A stretch of 64,000 nucleotides of DNA from Lolium rigidum. Taxonomy: Eukaryota; Streptophyta; Magnoliopsida; Poales; Poaceae. The first letter of the stretch is position 1, and every line of letters begins with the position of its first letter. Made by a program: the position numbers and the translations under genes. The notes under the pieces are model-generated. The model did no database searches and was not told the DNA's origin. It saw only the letters and a list, made by a program, of their open reading frames with translations. The DNA is taken from assembly GCF_022539505.1 (NCBI RefSeq), contig NC_061508.1:91553276-91617275 (forward strand), written 5' to 3'. Positions 1 to 11,412 of the stretch are shown piece by piece.

Positions 1-79
1 ACTTTCCATTCTCACGTACCTTGATCAGCTCGTCGTCGGTTGTCACTTTCCATTCTCACGTACCTTGATCAGCTCGTCG
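1..79. repeat. 44-bp tandem duplication
   Basis: A 35-base stretch starting ACTTTCCATTCTCACG at position 1 recurs exactly from position 45, giving a direct repeat with a 44-base period. It lies at the window edge, in the leader region of the FAR1-like pseudogene. The array may continue to the left of the window. Confidence 0.8.
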
Positions 80-612
80 CGGCCCGCCAGCCCGGCGATC
101 TCCGATCTAGATCTTCTCCGGTGAATACTGCTTGTCCGCCGATCGCGGCAAGGATCCGGCGTCCAACCTTGGCCCAACTCCACCCCTCCCCTCCCACGGC
201 CGCCATTCATACCTAGGGTTTTGATCCCTCCGTCTTGTTGTAGCCGGTCGATCCCTCACCACCGCCATTTGCACGTACCCGGTGAATCGTAGCAGGTCCG
301 GCTGGTTACCTCGGCGATCTCCTATCCTTCCCGCATCCGGTGGATCGGTTGGCCGTCACCGCGGTGCGCACGATAATACGGCGGCGAACGTCTGAGTCAT
401 CCACCCTCCGCCTCCCCACGATCGACATATAGGTCGTTCCATTGCAAGGCAGAGCACCGCCGAGCCCAACTTCCCGTGGCTGCCCAGATTGCCACCGACG
501 AACAGAAGAGGTTAGCCCCCGTGCCACACTGTTATTCTATTCTTATTCCATGTATACTTTATAGGATGTATTGTCGCATTTGTGCTTAGGGTTTAATTTG
601 TTGTTCAAAATT
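80..612 (+). other. GC-rich leader region upstream of the FAR1-like pseudogene
   Basis: No convincing protein is encoded here. The stretch is C-rich and pyrimidine-rich with a CCTAGGGTTTTGATCC motif, as is common in 5' untranslated leaders of grass genes. A possible donor follows the AGAAGAGGTTAG context near 505. I read it as the 5' leader and first intron of the pseudogene downstream, but this is inferred only from position and composition. Confidence 0.35.
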
Positions 613-676
613 TTACCAATTTTTCGTATATTTTTTGTTAATAAGCATTTCACAATGAATTCCAAGCCGAGTTTTT

Positions 677-2760
677 ATGTTGATTAGGTCAGTGATGTTG
701 GTTTTATTTGGACAGATAGACGGCTCTATGGCTTCTGGGATTGGCAATGAGAAAGCAACTACAGATGTTGATGACTCCACATGGGATGCTTTTGATATTT
801 CATCTTCAGAAGATGAATATGAAATACCTTCGTCTGATGATGATGATAGCATTTTTGGTGATCCTCGTATCCGAGTCCGATAATGTGAGTCACTCACATT
901 TTCATATTTTATCGATACAAGTGTGCATGGGAATATTTTATCCTTGAATTTTGCCTCCTTGTTGCAAATTTTGTAGATGGACATCGATGATGAAGACAAC
1001 GATAAGAGAGACGGATGATGAACCCACTTCGAAAATACGAGTGATGTATGTTTTCTTTTATCTTACTTGCCTTCTTCCGGGTGAAGATGAATATACATGT
1101 AATTTGCTATTTTCCTACAAATTGCGCAGGTTGTTGTAATCGAAACAGGTGAGCTTACCTACTATGGGGATTCTCGATTTGGAAGACTTTGCTTATGAAG
1201 AGGATATTCTCGAGCGATCGAAATCATTAGAAGGGGGTTTCACAGCTGTCAAAATCTGAATGCAAAAGCGAAGTAAGATTTTATTTTGATGCATTGCAAT
1301 GCATAATAGAACAAATCAAAGTGTCTGTAACAATAACTCCATGTTTGTCATATTTGTTTAGGTGACAGGAAGTTCCCAGTTGGACCATACTAAGCAGGAA
1401 GATAATAAGGATCCATATGATATTGATGCTGAAATGAGCAGACAAATGAAAATATGAGGTCAGTAAGGGCCATGATCTTTGTTTCCGAAGAGGTTGCCTA
1501 TTATTTCTACAACAAGTATGCCAAAGAACATGGTTTTAGCATTCGACGCGAGAAGAAAAAGGAACGCCTTGATGAATTAGGGACACCCACCATTCGGTAT
1601 AGGCGGTTTCTTTGCTCCGAGGTCGGGCAACGTGAAAGGAAGTACTTAGAAATGGAAAACCGAACGTATAGGCACCGTCCCGAGTCTCGGCCGCAACCGT
1701 GGTGCCCATTTCGAGTGTGTCGTATAACAGGAAAAAGGGTGTTTGGACTGTTCTGAGATTTGACGACAATCACAACCATAAGCCTCGCTACAGCTGATCA
1801 AATCGCTTTTATGAGGTCTCATAGAAAGATCAAGGCTCATCAGAAATCTAGGATCATGTCACTGGGAGCTGCTGGGATGAGATTATTCAACATTATGAGG
1901 ACATTTATCAGTGACAATGGAAAATACGAAGCATGGTAGGATTTGTAAGAAAGGATCTTTACAACATGTCTTGCCGTGAAAAGAGGAAGATGCTTGCAAA
2001 GGGTGACACCAACACAACCATTGGCATTATGGAGAAGAGGAAGCGAGATGATCCCGAATTCTTTTTTGATTACAAGCTTGGTAAAGGTGGACAATTGTTA
2101 CACTGTTCCGGTGTGATTCTCGGTCTCGGCGGGACTATGCCGACTTCGGTGACGTCGTTGGTGTTTGACGAGCACGTACAAAACAAATCGGTATGCTATG
2201 CCGTTCATACCTTTTGTGGGAATAAACAATCACCGCCGGACTACTTGTTTTTGCATGCGCCATTGTCTCGGACGAAAAGGAAGTAACATACAAGTGGTTG
2301 TTAGAAACATTCTCGAAAGCCATGTATCAGCGAAGCCTAAAGGGATCATCACTGATGGGGACGCTGCAATGATCGCCGCTGTTGGTAAAGTCTTTCCAGG
2401 CGTGTGGTACCGTGTTTGTACGTGGCATATTGAGAAGAACATGAAGAAGCACATTGACTCCCTGGCTCACAATGAATTCCGGTCGCTGCTGTACTACACC
2501 ACTTCAGAACAAGTATTCGAGGAGAGATGGAGGGCATTCGTCGAGAAGCACCAGACGGAATTAACCAAAGAATGGATGAAGAGGATGTATAGGAGGAAGA
2601 AGTTGTGGTCAGCCGCGTATCTAGCGAATGGATATTTCCTCGGAATGAAAAGCAACCAGAGGAGCGAGAGTTTGAACTCCACCCTACACCCACCTTGAGT
2701 TTGGACTGACTGTCGTCGTGGTGAACGAGCAGATGCCATAGGATGGCTTAAGTTGGGGCC
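677..2760 (+). pseudogene. FAR1/FHY3-like MULE-type transposase pseudogene
   Basis: This is a broken relative of the FAR1/FHY3 family, plant transcription factors derived from Mutator-like transposases. An acidic N-terminal piece is readable at about 728-880 (Ser/Asp/Glu-rich). A FAR1 DNA-binding domain follows at 1454-1756 with a SEEVAYYFYNKYAKEHGF core. Its Cys/His end (DNHNH) is in another frame near 1765, so there is a frameshift at about 1725. The MULE transposase core is split between frames at 1933-2286 and 2165-2698. Recognisable parts are GFVRKDLYN, TNRYAMPFIPFVGINNH, ITDGDAAM with the second catalytic Asp, and the WHIEKNMKKH helix. It ends early after ESLNSTLH at about 2695; the usual C-terminal part and SWIM zinc finger are not seen. 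At least three frame changes and several stops make a functional product unlikely. It could be a dead host gene or a decayed transposon. Confidence 0.8.
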
Positions 2761-2944
2761 GAATGGACGTATGAGGATTCGGGGGAGGGTTTGCGAGTAG
2801 ATGGGAAGAACTTCCGGATGCTTTCCTCAAGAACACAACCAAAGGCCGGTATGCAAGAAGAGAGACAAGAGGAAGAACTCTTTACTAGATCGCTAGCTTC
2901 ATTGATCTCAACATGGTTACAAGTTTCTCAGTACAAGCTATTAC

Positions 2945-3044
2945 NNNNNNNNNNNNNNNNNNNNNNNNNNNNNNNNNNNNNNNNNNNNNNNNNNNNNNNN
3001 NNNNNNNNNNNNNNNNNNNNNNNNNNNNNNNNNNNNNNNNNNNN
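2945..3044. other. Assembly gap (100 N)
   Basis: Exactly 100 unknown bases, the usual placeholder for a scaffold gap of unknown length. It cuts an LTR (element B) on its right side. Confidence 0.99.
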
Positions 3045-3641
3045 GCCCTCGGCCCCGGGGTGAATTACTCCCTCCTCATCAGGGAGACAGCGATGGCGGT
3101 GAAGATGGCGGTGGAGACGGCGGTGGAGATGACTCCGGGGGCAATTCCCCGTCCCGGCAGGGTGCCGGAACAGAGACTTCTGTCCCGAATTGGAGTTTCG
3201 CGATGGCGGCGGCTCTGGATGGTTTTCTCTAGTTTCGTCGAACGTGGTCGAGGTTTTAGGTCAGGGACGACTAAATAGGCGAAGAGGCGGAGTCGGAGGG
3301 GCCACGGGGTGCCCACACAGTAGGGGGGCGCCCCCCTTGGGCCGCGCCGCCCTGTGGGGTGGGGCCCCCCTGGCTCCCCTCTCGTCTTTCTCCGGTGCTG
3401 CGGAAGCTTCCGGGAATTATAAGATCTTCGGTGTTGATTTCGTCCGATTCCGAAAATATTTCTTTACTAGGATTTCGAAACCAAAAACAGCAGAAAACGA
3501 CAAGCGGCTTTTCGGCATCTCGTCAATAGGTTAGTTCCAGAAAACACATAAAAACGATATAAAGTGTGAACAAAACATGTAGGTATTGTCATAAAACAAA
3601 CATGGAACATCAGAAATTATAGATACGTTGGAGACGTATCA
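3045..3641 (-). mobile_element. Element B, 5' LTR (partial, cut by gap)
   Basis: Read on the minus strand this begins TGATACGTCTCCAACGTATC at 3641 and runs to the gap. It matches the LTR at 19411-20840, including the GC-rich middle part and the CTCCGGGG/GAATTACTCCCTCC region. On its right it is followed by GTGCA, the same five bases that abut the other B LTR (20841-20845, complement), so it is the opposite end of the same insertion. About 0.8 kb of this LTR is lost in the gap. Confidence 0.85.
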
Positions 3642-5706
3642 GTGCACTAACCCTCTAATGAGTTGTTTTGAGTTTGGTGTGGAGGAAGTTTTCAAGGATC
3701 AAGAGAGGGAAATGATGCAATATGATCAAGGAGAGTGAAAGCTCTAAGCTTGGGGATGCCCCGGTGGTTCACCCCTGCATATTTTAAGAAGACTCAAGCG
3801 TCTAAGCTTGGGGATGCCCAAGGCATCCCCTTCTTCATCGACAACATTATCGAGGTTCCTCCCACGAAACTATATTTTTATTCCATCACATCTTATGTGC
3901 TTTACTTGGAGCGTCGGTTTGTTTTTGTTTTTGTTTTGTTTGAATAAAATGGATCCTAGCATTCATTGTGTGGAGAGAGACACGCTCCATTGTTGCATAT
4001 GGACAAATATGTCCTTAGGCTTTACTCATAGTATTCATGGCGAAGGTTGAATCTTCTTCGTTAAATTGTTATATGGTTGGAATCGGGAAATGCTACATGT
4101 AGTAATTCTAAAATGTCTTGAATAATTTGATACTTGGCAATTGTTGTGCTCATGTTTAAGCTCTTGCATCATATACTTTGCACCCATTAATGAAGAAACA
4201 CCTAGAGCTTGCTAAATTTGGTTTGCATATTTGGTCTCTCTAAAGTCTAGATAGTTTCTAGTATTGAGTTTTGAACAACAAGGAAGACGGTGTAGAGTCT
4301 TATAATGTTTACAATATGTCTTTTATGTGAGTTTTGCTGCACCGGTTTATCCTTGTGTTTGTTTCAAATAACCTTGCTAGCCTAAACCTTGTATCGAGAA
4401 GGAATACTTCTCATGCATCCAAAATCCTTGAGCCAACCACTATGCCATTTGTGTCCACCATACCTACCTACTACATGGTATTTCTCCGCCATTCCAAAGT
4501 AAATTGCTTGAGTGCTACCTTTAAAATTTCCATCATTCGCCTTTGCAATATATAGCTCATGGGACAAAATAGCTTAAAAACTATTATGGTATTGAATATG
4601 TACTTATGCACTTTATCTCTTATTAAGTTGCTTGTTGTGCGATAACCATGTTCCTGGGGACGCCATCAACTACTCTTTGTTGAATATCATGTGAGTTGCT
4701 ATGCATGTCCGTCTTGTCTGAAGTAAGGGAGATCTACCACTTTATTGGTTAGAGCATGCATATTGTTAGAGAAGAACATTGGGCCGCTAACTAAAGCCAT
4801 GAATCATGGTGGAAGTTTCGAGTTTTGGACATATATCCTCAATCTCATATGAGAACACTAATTGTTGCTACATGCTTATGCATTAAAGAGGAGTCCATTA
4901 TCTGTTGTCCATGTTGTCCCGGTATGGATGTCTAAGTTGAGAATAATCAAAAGCGAGAAATCCAAAATGCGAGCTTTCTCCTTAGACCTTTGTACAGGCG
5001 GCATGGAAGTACCCCTTTGTGACACTTGGTTAAAACATGTGTATTGCGATGATCCCGGTAGTCCAAGCTAATTAGGACAAGGTGCGGGCACTATTAGTAT
5101 ACTATGCATGAGGCTTGCAACTTGTAAGATATAACTTACATAATACATATGCTTTATTACTACCGTTGACAAAATTGTTTCCTGTTTTCAAAATCAAAGC
5201 TCTAGCACAAATATAGCAATCGATGCTTTCCTCTTTGAAGGACCTTTCTTTTACTTTTAATGTTGAGTCAGTTCACCTATTTCTCTCCACCTCAAGAAGC
5301 AAACACTTGTGTGAAGCTGTGCATTGATTCCTACATACTTGCATATTGCACTTGTTATATTACTCTATGTTGACAATTATCCATGAGATATACATGTTAC
5401 AAGTTGAAAGCAACCGCTGAAACTTAATCTTCCTTTGTGTTGCTTCAATGCCTTTACTTTGATTTATTGCTTTATGAGTTAACTCTTATGCAAGACTTAT
5501 TGATGCTTGTCTTGAAGTGCTATTCATGAAAAGTCTTTGCTTTATGATTCGGTTGTTTACTCATGTAATTACCATTGTTTTGATCGCTGCATTCATTACA
5601 TATGCTTACAATAGTATGATCAAGGTTATGATGGCATGTCACTCCGAAATTATCTTTGTTATCGTTTACACTGCTCGGGACGAGCGAGAACTAAGCTTGG
5701 GGATGC
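3642..5706 (+). mobile_element. Element A, 3' internal region (non-coding)
   Basis: Internal DNA of LTR element A downstream of its gag ORF. No long ORF is present. It starts at the GTGCA target duplication of element B and ends in a purine-rich tract CTAAGCTTGGGGATGC directly before the LTR at 5707, the expected polypurine-tract position. The same motif occurs twice more, near 3745-3760 and 3802-3816. The same kind of sequence recurs at 17659-19410 and, fragmentary, at 60577-62060. Confidence 0.8.
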
Positions 5707-7299
5707 TGATACGTCTCTGACGTATCGATAATTTCTTATGTTCCATGCCACATTATTGATGATATCTACATGTTTTATACACATTATATGTCGTATTTAT
5801 GCATTTTCCGGCACTAACCTATTAACGAGATGCTGAAGAGCCAGTTGCTGTTTTCTGCTATTTTTGGTTTCAGAAATCCTACAAAGGAAATATTCTCGGA
5901 ATTGGACGAAATAAACGCCCAGGGTCCTATTTTTGCACGAAGCTTCCAGAAGACCGAGGGGGAAAGGAAGTGGGGCCACGAGGCGCCGCCACAACGAGGG
6001 CGGCGCGGCCCATGCCCCGGCCGCGCGGCCACTGGCGTGTGGGGCCCTCGTGTGGCCCCCGCGTTGCCCTTCCGCCTAATTAAAGCCTTCGTCGCGAAAC
6101 CCCCGATGCGAGAGCCACGATACGGAAAACCTTGCCGAGACGCCGCCGCCGCCAATCCCATCTCGGGGATGCTGGAGATCACCTCCGGCACCCTGCCGGA
6201 GAGGGGAATCATCTCCCGGAGGACTCTTCACCGCCATGGTCGCCTCCGGAGTGATGAGTGAGTAGTTCACCCCTGGACTATGGGTCCATAGCGAGTAGCT
6301 AGATGGTTGTCTTCTCCTCATGTGCTTCATTGTCGGATCTTGTGAGCTGCCTAACATGATCAAGATCATCTATCCGTAATTCTATATGTTGTGTTTGTCG
6401 GGATCCGATGGATAGAGAATACTATGTTATGTTGATTATCAATCTATTACCTATGTGTTGTTTATGATCTTGCATGCTCTCCGTTATTAGTAGAGGCTCT
6501 GGCCAAGTTTTTGCTCTTAACTCCAAGAGGGAGTATTTATGCTCGATAGTGGGTTCATGCCTCCATTAAATGCTGGGACGATGATGGAAAGTTCTAAGGT
6601 TGTGGATGTCTTGTTGCCACTAGGGATAAAACATTGATGCTATGTCCGAGGATGTAGTTATTGATTACATTACGCACCATACTTAATGCAATTGTACGTT
6701 GTTTTGCAACTTAATGCTTGGAAGGGGTTCGGATGATAACCTGAAGGTGGACTTTTTAGGCATAGATGCATCTTTGGATAGCGGTCTATGTACTTTGTCG
6801 TAATGCCCAATTAAATCTCACAATATTCATCATATCATGTATGTGCATTGTTATGCCCTCTCTATTTGTCAATTGCCCGACTGTAATTTGTTCACCCAAC
6901 ATGCTCTTTATCTTATGGGAGAGACACCTCTAGTGAACTGTGGACCCCGGTCCATTCTTTTACATCGAATACAATCTGCAATACTTGTTCTCTCGTTTTA
7001 CGCAAACAATCATCATCCACACTATACATCTAATCCTTTGTTACAGCAAGCCGGTGAGATTGACAACCTCAACTGTTTCGTTGGGGCAAAGTACTTTGGT
7101 TGTGTTGTGCGGGTTCCACGTTGGCGCTGGAATCCCTGGTGTTGCGCCGCACTACATCCCGCCGCCATCAACCTTCGACGTGCTTCTAGACTCCTACTGG
7201 TTCGATTAAACCTTGGTTTCTTACTGAGGGAAACTTGCTACTGTGCGCATCACACCTTCCTCTTGGGGTTCCCAACGGACGTGTCAATTACACGCATCA
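5707..7299 (+). mobile_element. Element A, 3' LTR
   Basis: An LTR of about 1593 bp bounded by TGATACGTC and CACGCATCA (TG...CA). It is nearly the same, base for base over long stretches, as the minus-strand LTR at 22311-23905, with scattered substitutions and small indels. It is preceded by a polypurine tract and followed directly by AGCAT, the target duplication also found outside the other A LTR. Open frames inside it (for example 6837-7209) are chance frames of the LTR, not genes. Confidence 0.9.
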
Positions 7300-8661
7300 A
7301 GCATCCTTAAAGAATGATCTTGAAGAAGAACAAGAGACCGTAGCCTCTCTTGAGGAGCAACTTGAAACCCGTGAGGTGTCTCAAAATGAAATATTTGCTA
7401 AACTCACTAAAGAAAGAGACCATGCTAAAGCTAAATTAAAATTGCTTAAAAATGAAAAGTCCAAAGTTGGTGTTGGTCATGATAAACTTGTTAAGGATCT
7501 TGATGATCTAGACAATGCCCACAAGGCCTTGGAGAGGGAATACTCTATCCTCACCAAGTCATATGAGCAACTACAAGCTTCATATTTAAAAGAGCATGCT
7601 ATGTTACCCTCTATTCTTGGTATGTCTTGTGATGATGCTTGTGCTACTAACTCTACTTCTTGTGAAGCATCTATATTGAAGGAGAATGTTGAGCTAAGGG
7701 CTCAACTTGATTTGCTAACTTGCAATTATGGGAAATTGGAAGAAAATCATGGAAAGCTTTCTAGCTCCCATGAGGATCTTCTAGCCTCTCATGATAGGCT
7801 AAAGTTAGCTCATGAGGCTATCATGTCAAAGGCAACACCTTGTGAGCCTCATGTGGATACTAGCACTACTACCCAAAAAGCTATATTGCCATGTGCTAGT
7901 CCTAGTAATTCATCCACTCATAGTATTGCTAAATCTTGTGATGAATTATCTTCCTTGCCTTGTTGCTCTAACAATGAAGGTTGTACTTCCTCTAGTACTT
8001 GTGTTGTTACTAACCATGTAGAGGAAATCAAAGAGCTCAAGGCCCAAGTCACTTCTTTGAAGACCGACTTGGTAAAGAGTCATGAAGGGAAATGCAAACT
8101 TGACAAGATGTTGAGTGTGCAACAATCCCCCAATGACAAGAGTGGACTTGGATTCAACTCCAACAACAAGAACAAGTCCAAGAACAACAAGATTAAGAAG
8201 GGCCAATTACAAGTCAAAGACCCGGCCAAGATTGTTTGCTTCAAGTGCAAAATTGAAGGGCATCATGTTAGATCTTGCCCTTTGAAGAAGAAGCAAAAGG
8301 GAAGCGGCCTCAAGCTCAAACTCATATTCAACCTCAAGTTGAAGAAATGCCACTTCCCAAGAAGAATCAAGCCAATGCTCCCACTGTGGAGAAATCTAGT
8401 GAGAAGAAGGAGAAGAAAAGAACTTGCTACATATGCCGTGAGAAGGGCCACATCTCCTCCTTTTGCACTATTGGTACCTCATCCAACTCTATCTCCATTG
8501 ATGATGTTTATTCTCTTCGTAAGGATGAGGGTGGCAATGTGTTTGCCAAATATGTTGGCGCTCAAAGTGGTGTCAAGAAAAGAACCATTTGGGTTGCCAA
8601 GCCTATTGTGACTAACCTCTTAGGACCCAACTTAGTTGGGGACCAACAATCCAAAACTTGA
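7300..8661 (+). pseudogene. Element C gag-like gene, C-terminal half
   Basis: This is the C-terminal half of a Gag-like protein from an LTR retrotransposon; the N-terminal half is on the minus strand at 23906-25010. A long Glu/Lys/Leu-rich coiled coil (about 7300-7830) is followed by a Ser/Thr/Cys-rich linker, then two CCHC zinc knuckles (C-X2-C-X4-H-X4-C). Knuckle 1 is CFKCKIEGHHVRSC at about 8238-8280. Knuckle 2 is CYICREKGHISSFC at about 8423-8466. The two lie in different frames, so there is a one-base shift near 8290. The tail ends shortly after TIWVAKPIVTNLLGPN, with no protease, integrase or reverse transcriptase downstream. The apparent start at 7235 lies inside the LTR of element A and is an artefact of that insertion. 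Gag-type RNA binding is inferred from the knuckles. Confidence 0.85.
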
Positions 8662-11378
8662 TCAATAGGTGCTTGTTGGAGGGCATTGGAGACTTGGCTA
8701 CATCATGAAGAATTAAGGGATCTTCATCATTTATATTATCTCAAGCCAAGTCTTGGTTATCTTGCTTCTATCATATATTCAATGTTCCTCCTTGCGGTAA
8801 CATGTGCTCAACTCATTTATATTGAAAGTTACTCGCCCCTTTGCATGTGTTAGTTTTTGTTCCTAACATGTGTTTGTATATGTTGTGATTCCTATTTGCT
8901 TTTCTTGAGAAATCAAGTCTATGCATGTTAGGTTGCACACCATGTATTTGTGTTTGTGTTGGAGCCACTTTGCATCTTGTTGTATCTTATATGGCTCTTA
9001 TGAGCGATTAATGGACTATCCCATTTTGGGGGAGTGATATTTCCTTGGGAATTTCATGATCCTAACAATGTGTGTACATGAGGAATATCACTTAGAATTG
9101 ATATTGCAAGATTATCTAGTCTCTATGTGGTATGTCATCTTCATGAGAAATTCAAATATTAATGTCCATTAATATCTCTAGTTGGATCTTATTTGCCTCT
9201 TGTGAAAATAAACTCCTTATCACATTATGGGGGAGTAATAAGCTTTGTGCATATTACAAGCCTAGAAAATGTGAACATTTGAGGTTGTGTCACATAGAAT
9301 TGATACCGTAATTTATCTCTCTCCTATGTGGCATGTTTGCTCAAACAAGCTCCAATTTGCTTAAATGGCTTCATTGCTAATATCTTTGTGGATCTTATTT
9401 GTGAAAGTTTTTCTTGGCATGGTTTTTCACAATGTGTCCCTCAATACATTTTTGGAAAACCATGTGCTTAAGTCATACTATTAATTGCTTTGCATGTTGG
9501 TATGAATGCTATTAATTGCTTTGCATTTTGGTATGAATACTATTAATTGCTTTGCATGTTGGTATGAATACTATTAATTGCTTTGCATGTTGGTATGACT
9601 AATTGAAGCTATCAAGAAACTCTCTTTGCATGATGGTTAACTCTTATCTTTTACCATATGCTTTATTTGGTGTAAATATGATCTTATGTATACTTACAAA
9701 CTACCACCGGGAAATATTTCCTAATACCTTTTGTCCTAGGACAATTGGTAATCATTATGAGGTAGATATTTATTGATCATATCTACATTGGCTCTTGTGT
9801 TTAAATTGCCTTATTTATTGCCATGAATTTGTTGTGCTTTGACTCCCATGTGTCTTCCTTGTATCTTATGGATCTAATTTGTCTATTCAAACTTTCTTAG
9901 CATTTTTAGAAGATATAGGTAGCATGATGATCCTAGTTTTGTGCATTTTATATTCATATAAAAAATCCTAGATAATGCACCAATCTTGGGGGAGCTCTTC
10001 TATATTTATTAGAATGCTTAACATCTCTTGATCTTTATCAAAAATTTGGTTTTGGGAGACGTAAATTTTCTTTTTGGTACTTTGTGCCATCATAAAAAGT
10101 GTCGAGGGTTTGGTTTATTTGTTGGAACCTTGCTCTCTTGGGAGTTGGTTATCTCATTCCTTTGTGTTTAGGATTAATTAGCTTCTTATAATGTGATAAG
10201 TCTTCGGAGTCAATCTTGTGTTGATTTGATTCTTCGATATAATTTGGACAACCATTGTCTCTTGATTTATTCGGTGTTTTGTCCAAATTGTATCTTCCTT
10301 TGGTTCTTGAAAGTATTGTGCATGCATATTTAATATATGTATATCTTATAGCATGTGTTACTTTCTTTGATCCAATATATAGGGTAAACTCCATCAAATC
10401 CTAATTTGATTAAGATGTGCATGAAATTCAATTTCATATCTATATGCACATAGTATTGTGGAGTTTGTCCTATATTTTGTAGTGTGTCTAACTACTTCGG
10501 ACCCAATTAGTTTGGGGATCATTTTGTACTTACCTTTGTGTTAAGTACAATGGATATGCATTGGATGCTTGTCTCACTCTTGGAAAGAAGTGGTGACTCA
10601 ATGGTAACTTGAGGCAAGCTAAGATGGTCAACGAACACATATCTACTACATCCACACCAATGCTATCTTGGTAACAAGTATCTTCTCATGCATATTTTTC
10701 TAGCATCCAACCATGTGGTTGCATCTTGGCACGAATCTCTTGATTTGCAAATGTTGTGCTTCTTGCTAAAGTCTTAACGAAACCTCTTTATTGCGAATGC
10801 GAGTAATTTGAGATGAGTGCATTTGTTGGGAAGTATTTTAAATCATGCTCATGATTCATCCATCCCAACTATGCCTATCTAGCAATTTTGTTGCATACAA
10901 TTCCTCAAGGCTCTCACATGTGCAATATATATGAAAGTGCAAATTTAGTTACTTCTTTTGGTATCCCAGTTTGTGATACTTGTTGCCTTTCTCAAATGCA
11001 TCCCAACTATCTTCTATCCCTTGTTGATATTTGTGATGTATTTTAGTTGTTTGTGGTTGAAGTTCATGAATGTACAATAAGATAAAATTGAGCCTTTGGT
11101 CATGCTATTAAGGAAAAATTCTTATTGGTATATTGCATGACTTCGTCTTGGATATCATACTATTTTTTTTGCGTATCTATTTTATGTGTGCATGTTTCTT
11201 TGTGGATAAATATCTTTGTGATATTGCTCACTTAGAGAAACTTATACACATAAGAGATGATACATCTCCTTTTGATATCTTATTTATTTATTGCGTGTTG
11301 ATTGGTCATGCTAAGCAATATAATTCATTGAAGACTATGATGATGCTTTTTGCTCATCCTTGTAATAGTCTTATAATA
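8662..11378 (+). mobile_element. Element C, 3' non-coding internal region
   Basis: AT-rich DNA without long ORFs follows the gag stop. It contains several TTGGGGGAGT motifs (for example near 9027, 9227 and 9986), typical of the long 3' non-coding part of gag-only grass LTR elements. No polymerase motif was found. It ends where a Helitron-like terminus begins at 11379. The C LTR expected on the far side is not seen in this contig. Confidence 0.6.
9479..9602 (+). repeat. 31-bp minisatellite, 4 copies
   Basis: Four copies of a 31-base unit beginning TATTAATTGCTTTGCATG start at 9479, 9510, 9541 and 9572, with one or two substitutions. The array lies in the non-coding 3' part of element C. It has no spacers, so it is a simple tandem array. 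Confidence 0.9.
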
Positions 11379-11412
11379 CTAGCAATGTATGGGCGCGGCG
11401 GCACGCCGCGCC
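11379..11412 (-). mobile_element. Helitron-like 3' terminus
   Basis: Read on the minus strand, a GC hairpin (9-bp perfect stem, GGCGCGGCG paired with CGCCGCGCC, 3-nt loop, 11392-11412) is followed about ten bases later by CTAG, with a host T after it. This hairpin plus CTRR-T layout is the signature of a Helitron 3' end inserted at an A/T site. The element would extend to the right of 11379. I could not place its 5' TC end and saw no Rep/helicase, so it would be non-autonomous. Confidence 0.55.

Noticed and set aside
2791..3278. Open frames running through the N gap (90 and 121 codons)
   Set aside because: The reading frame crosses 100 unknown bases; both sides are unrelated (pseudogene flank and LTR).
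6837..7310. Frames of 89-157 codons within the A LTR (also 22081-22879)
   Set aside because: Both LTR copies show the same pieces with frame-breaking indels; this is U3/R/U5 DNA.
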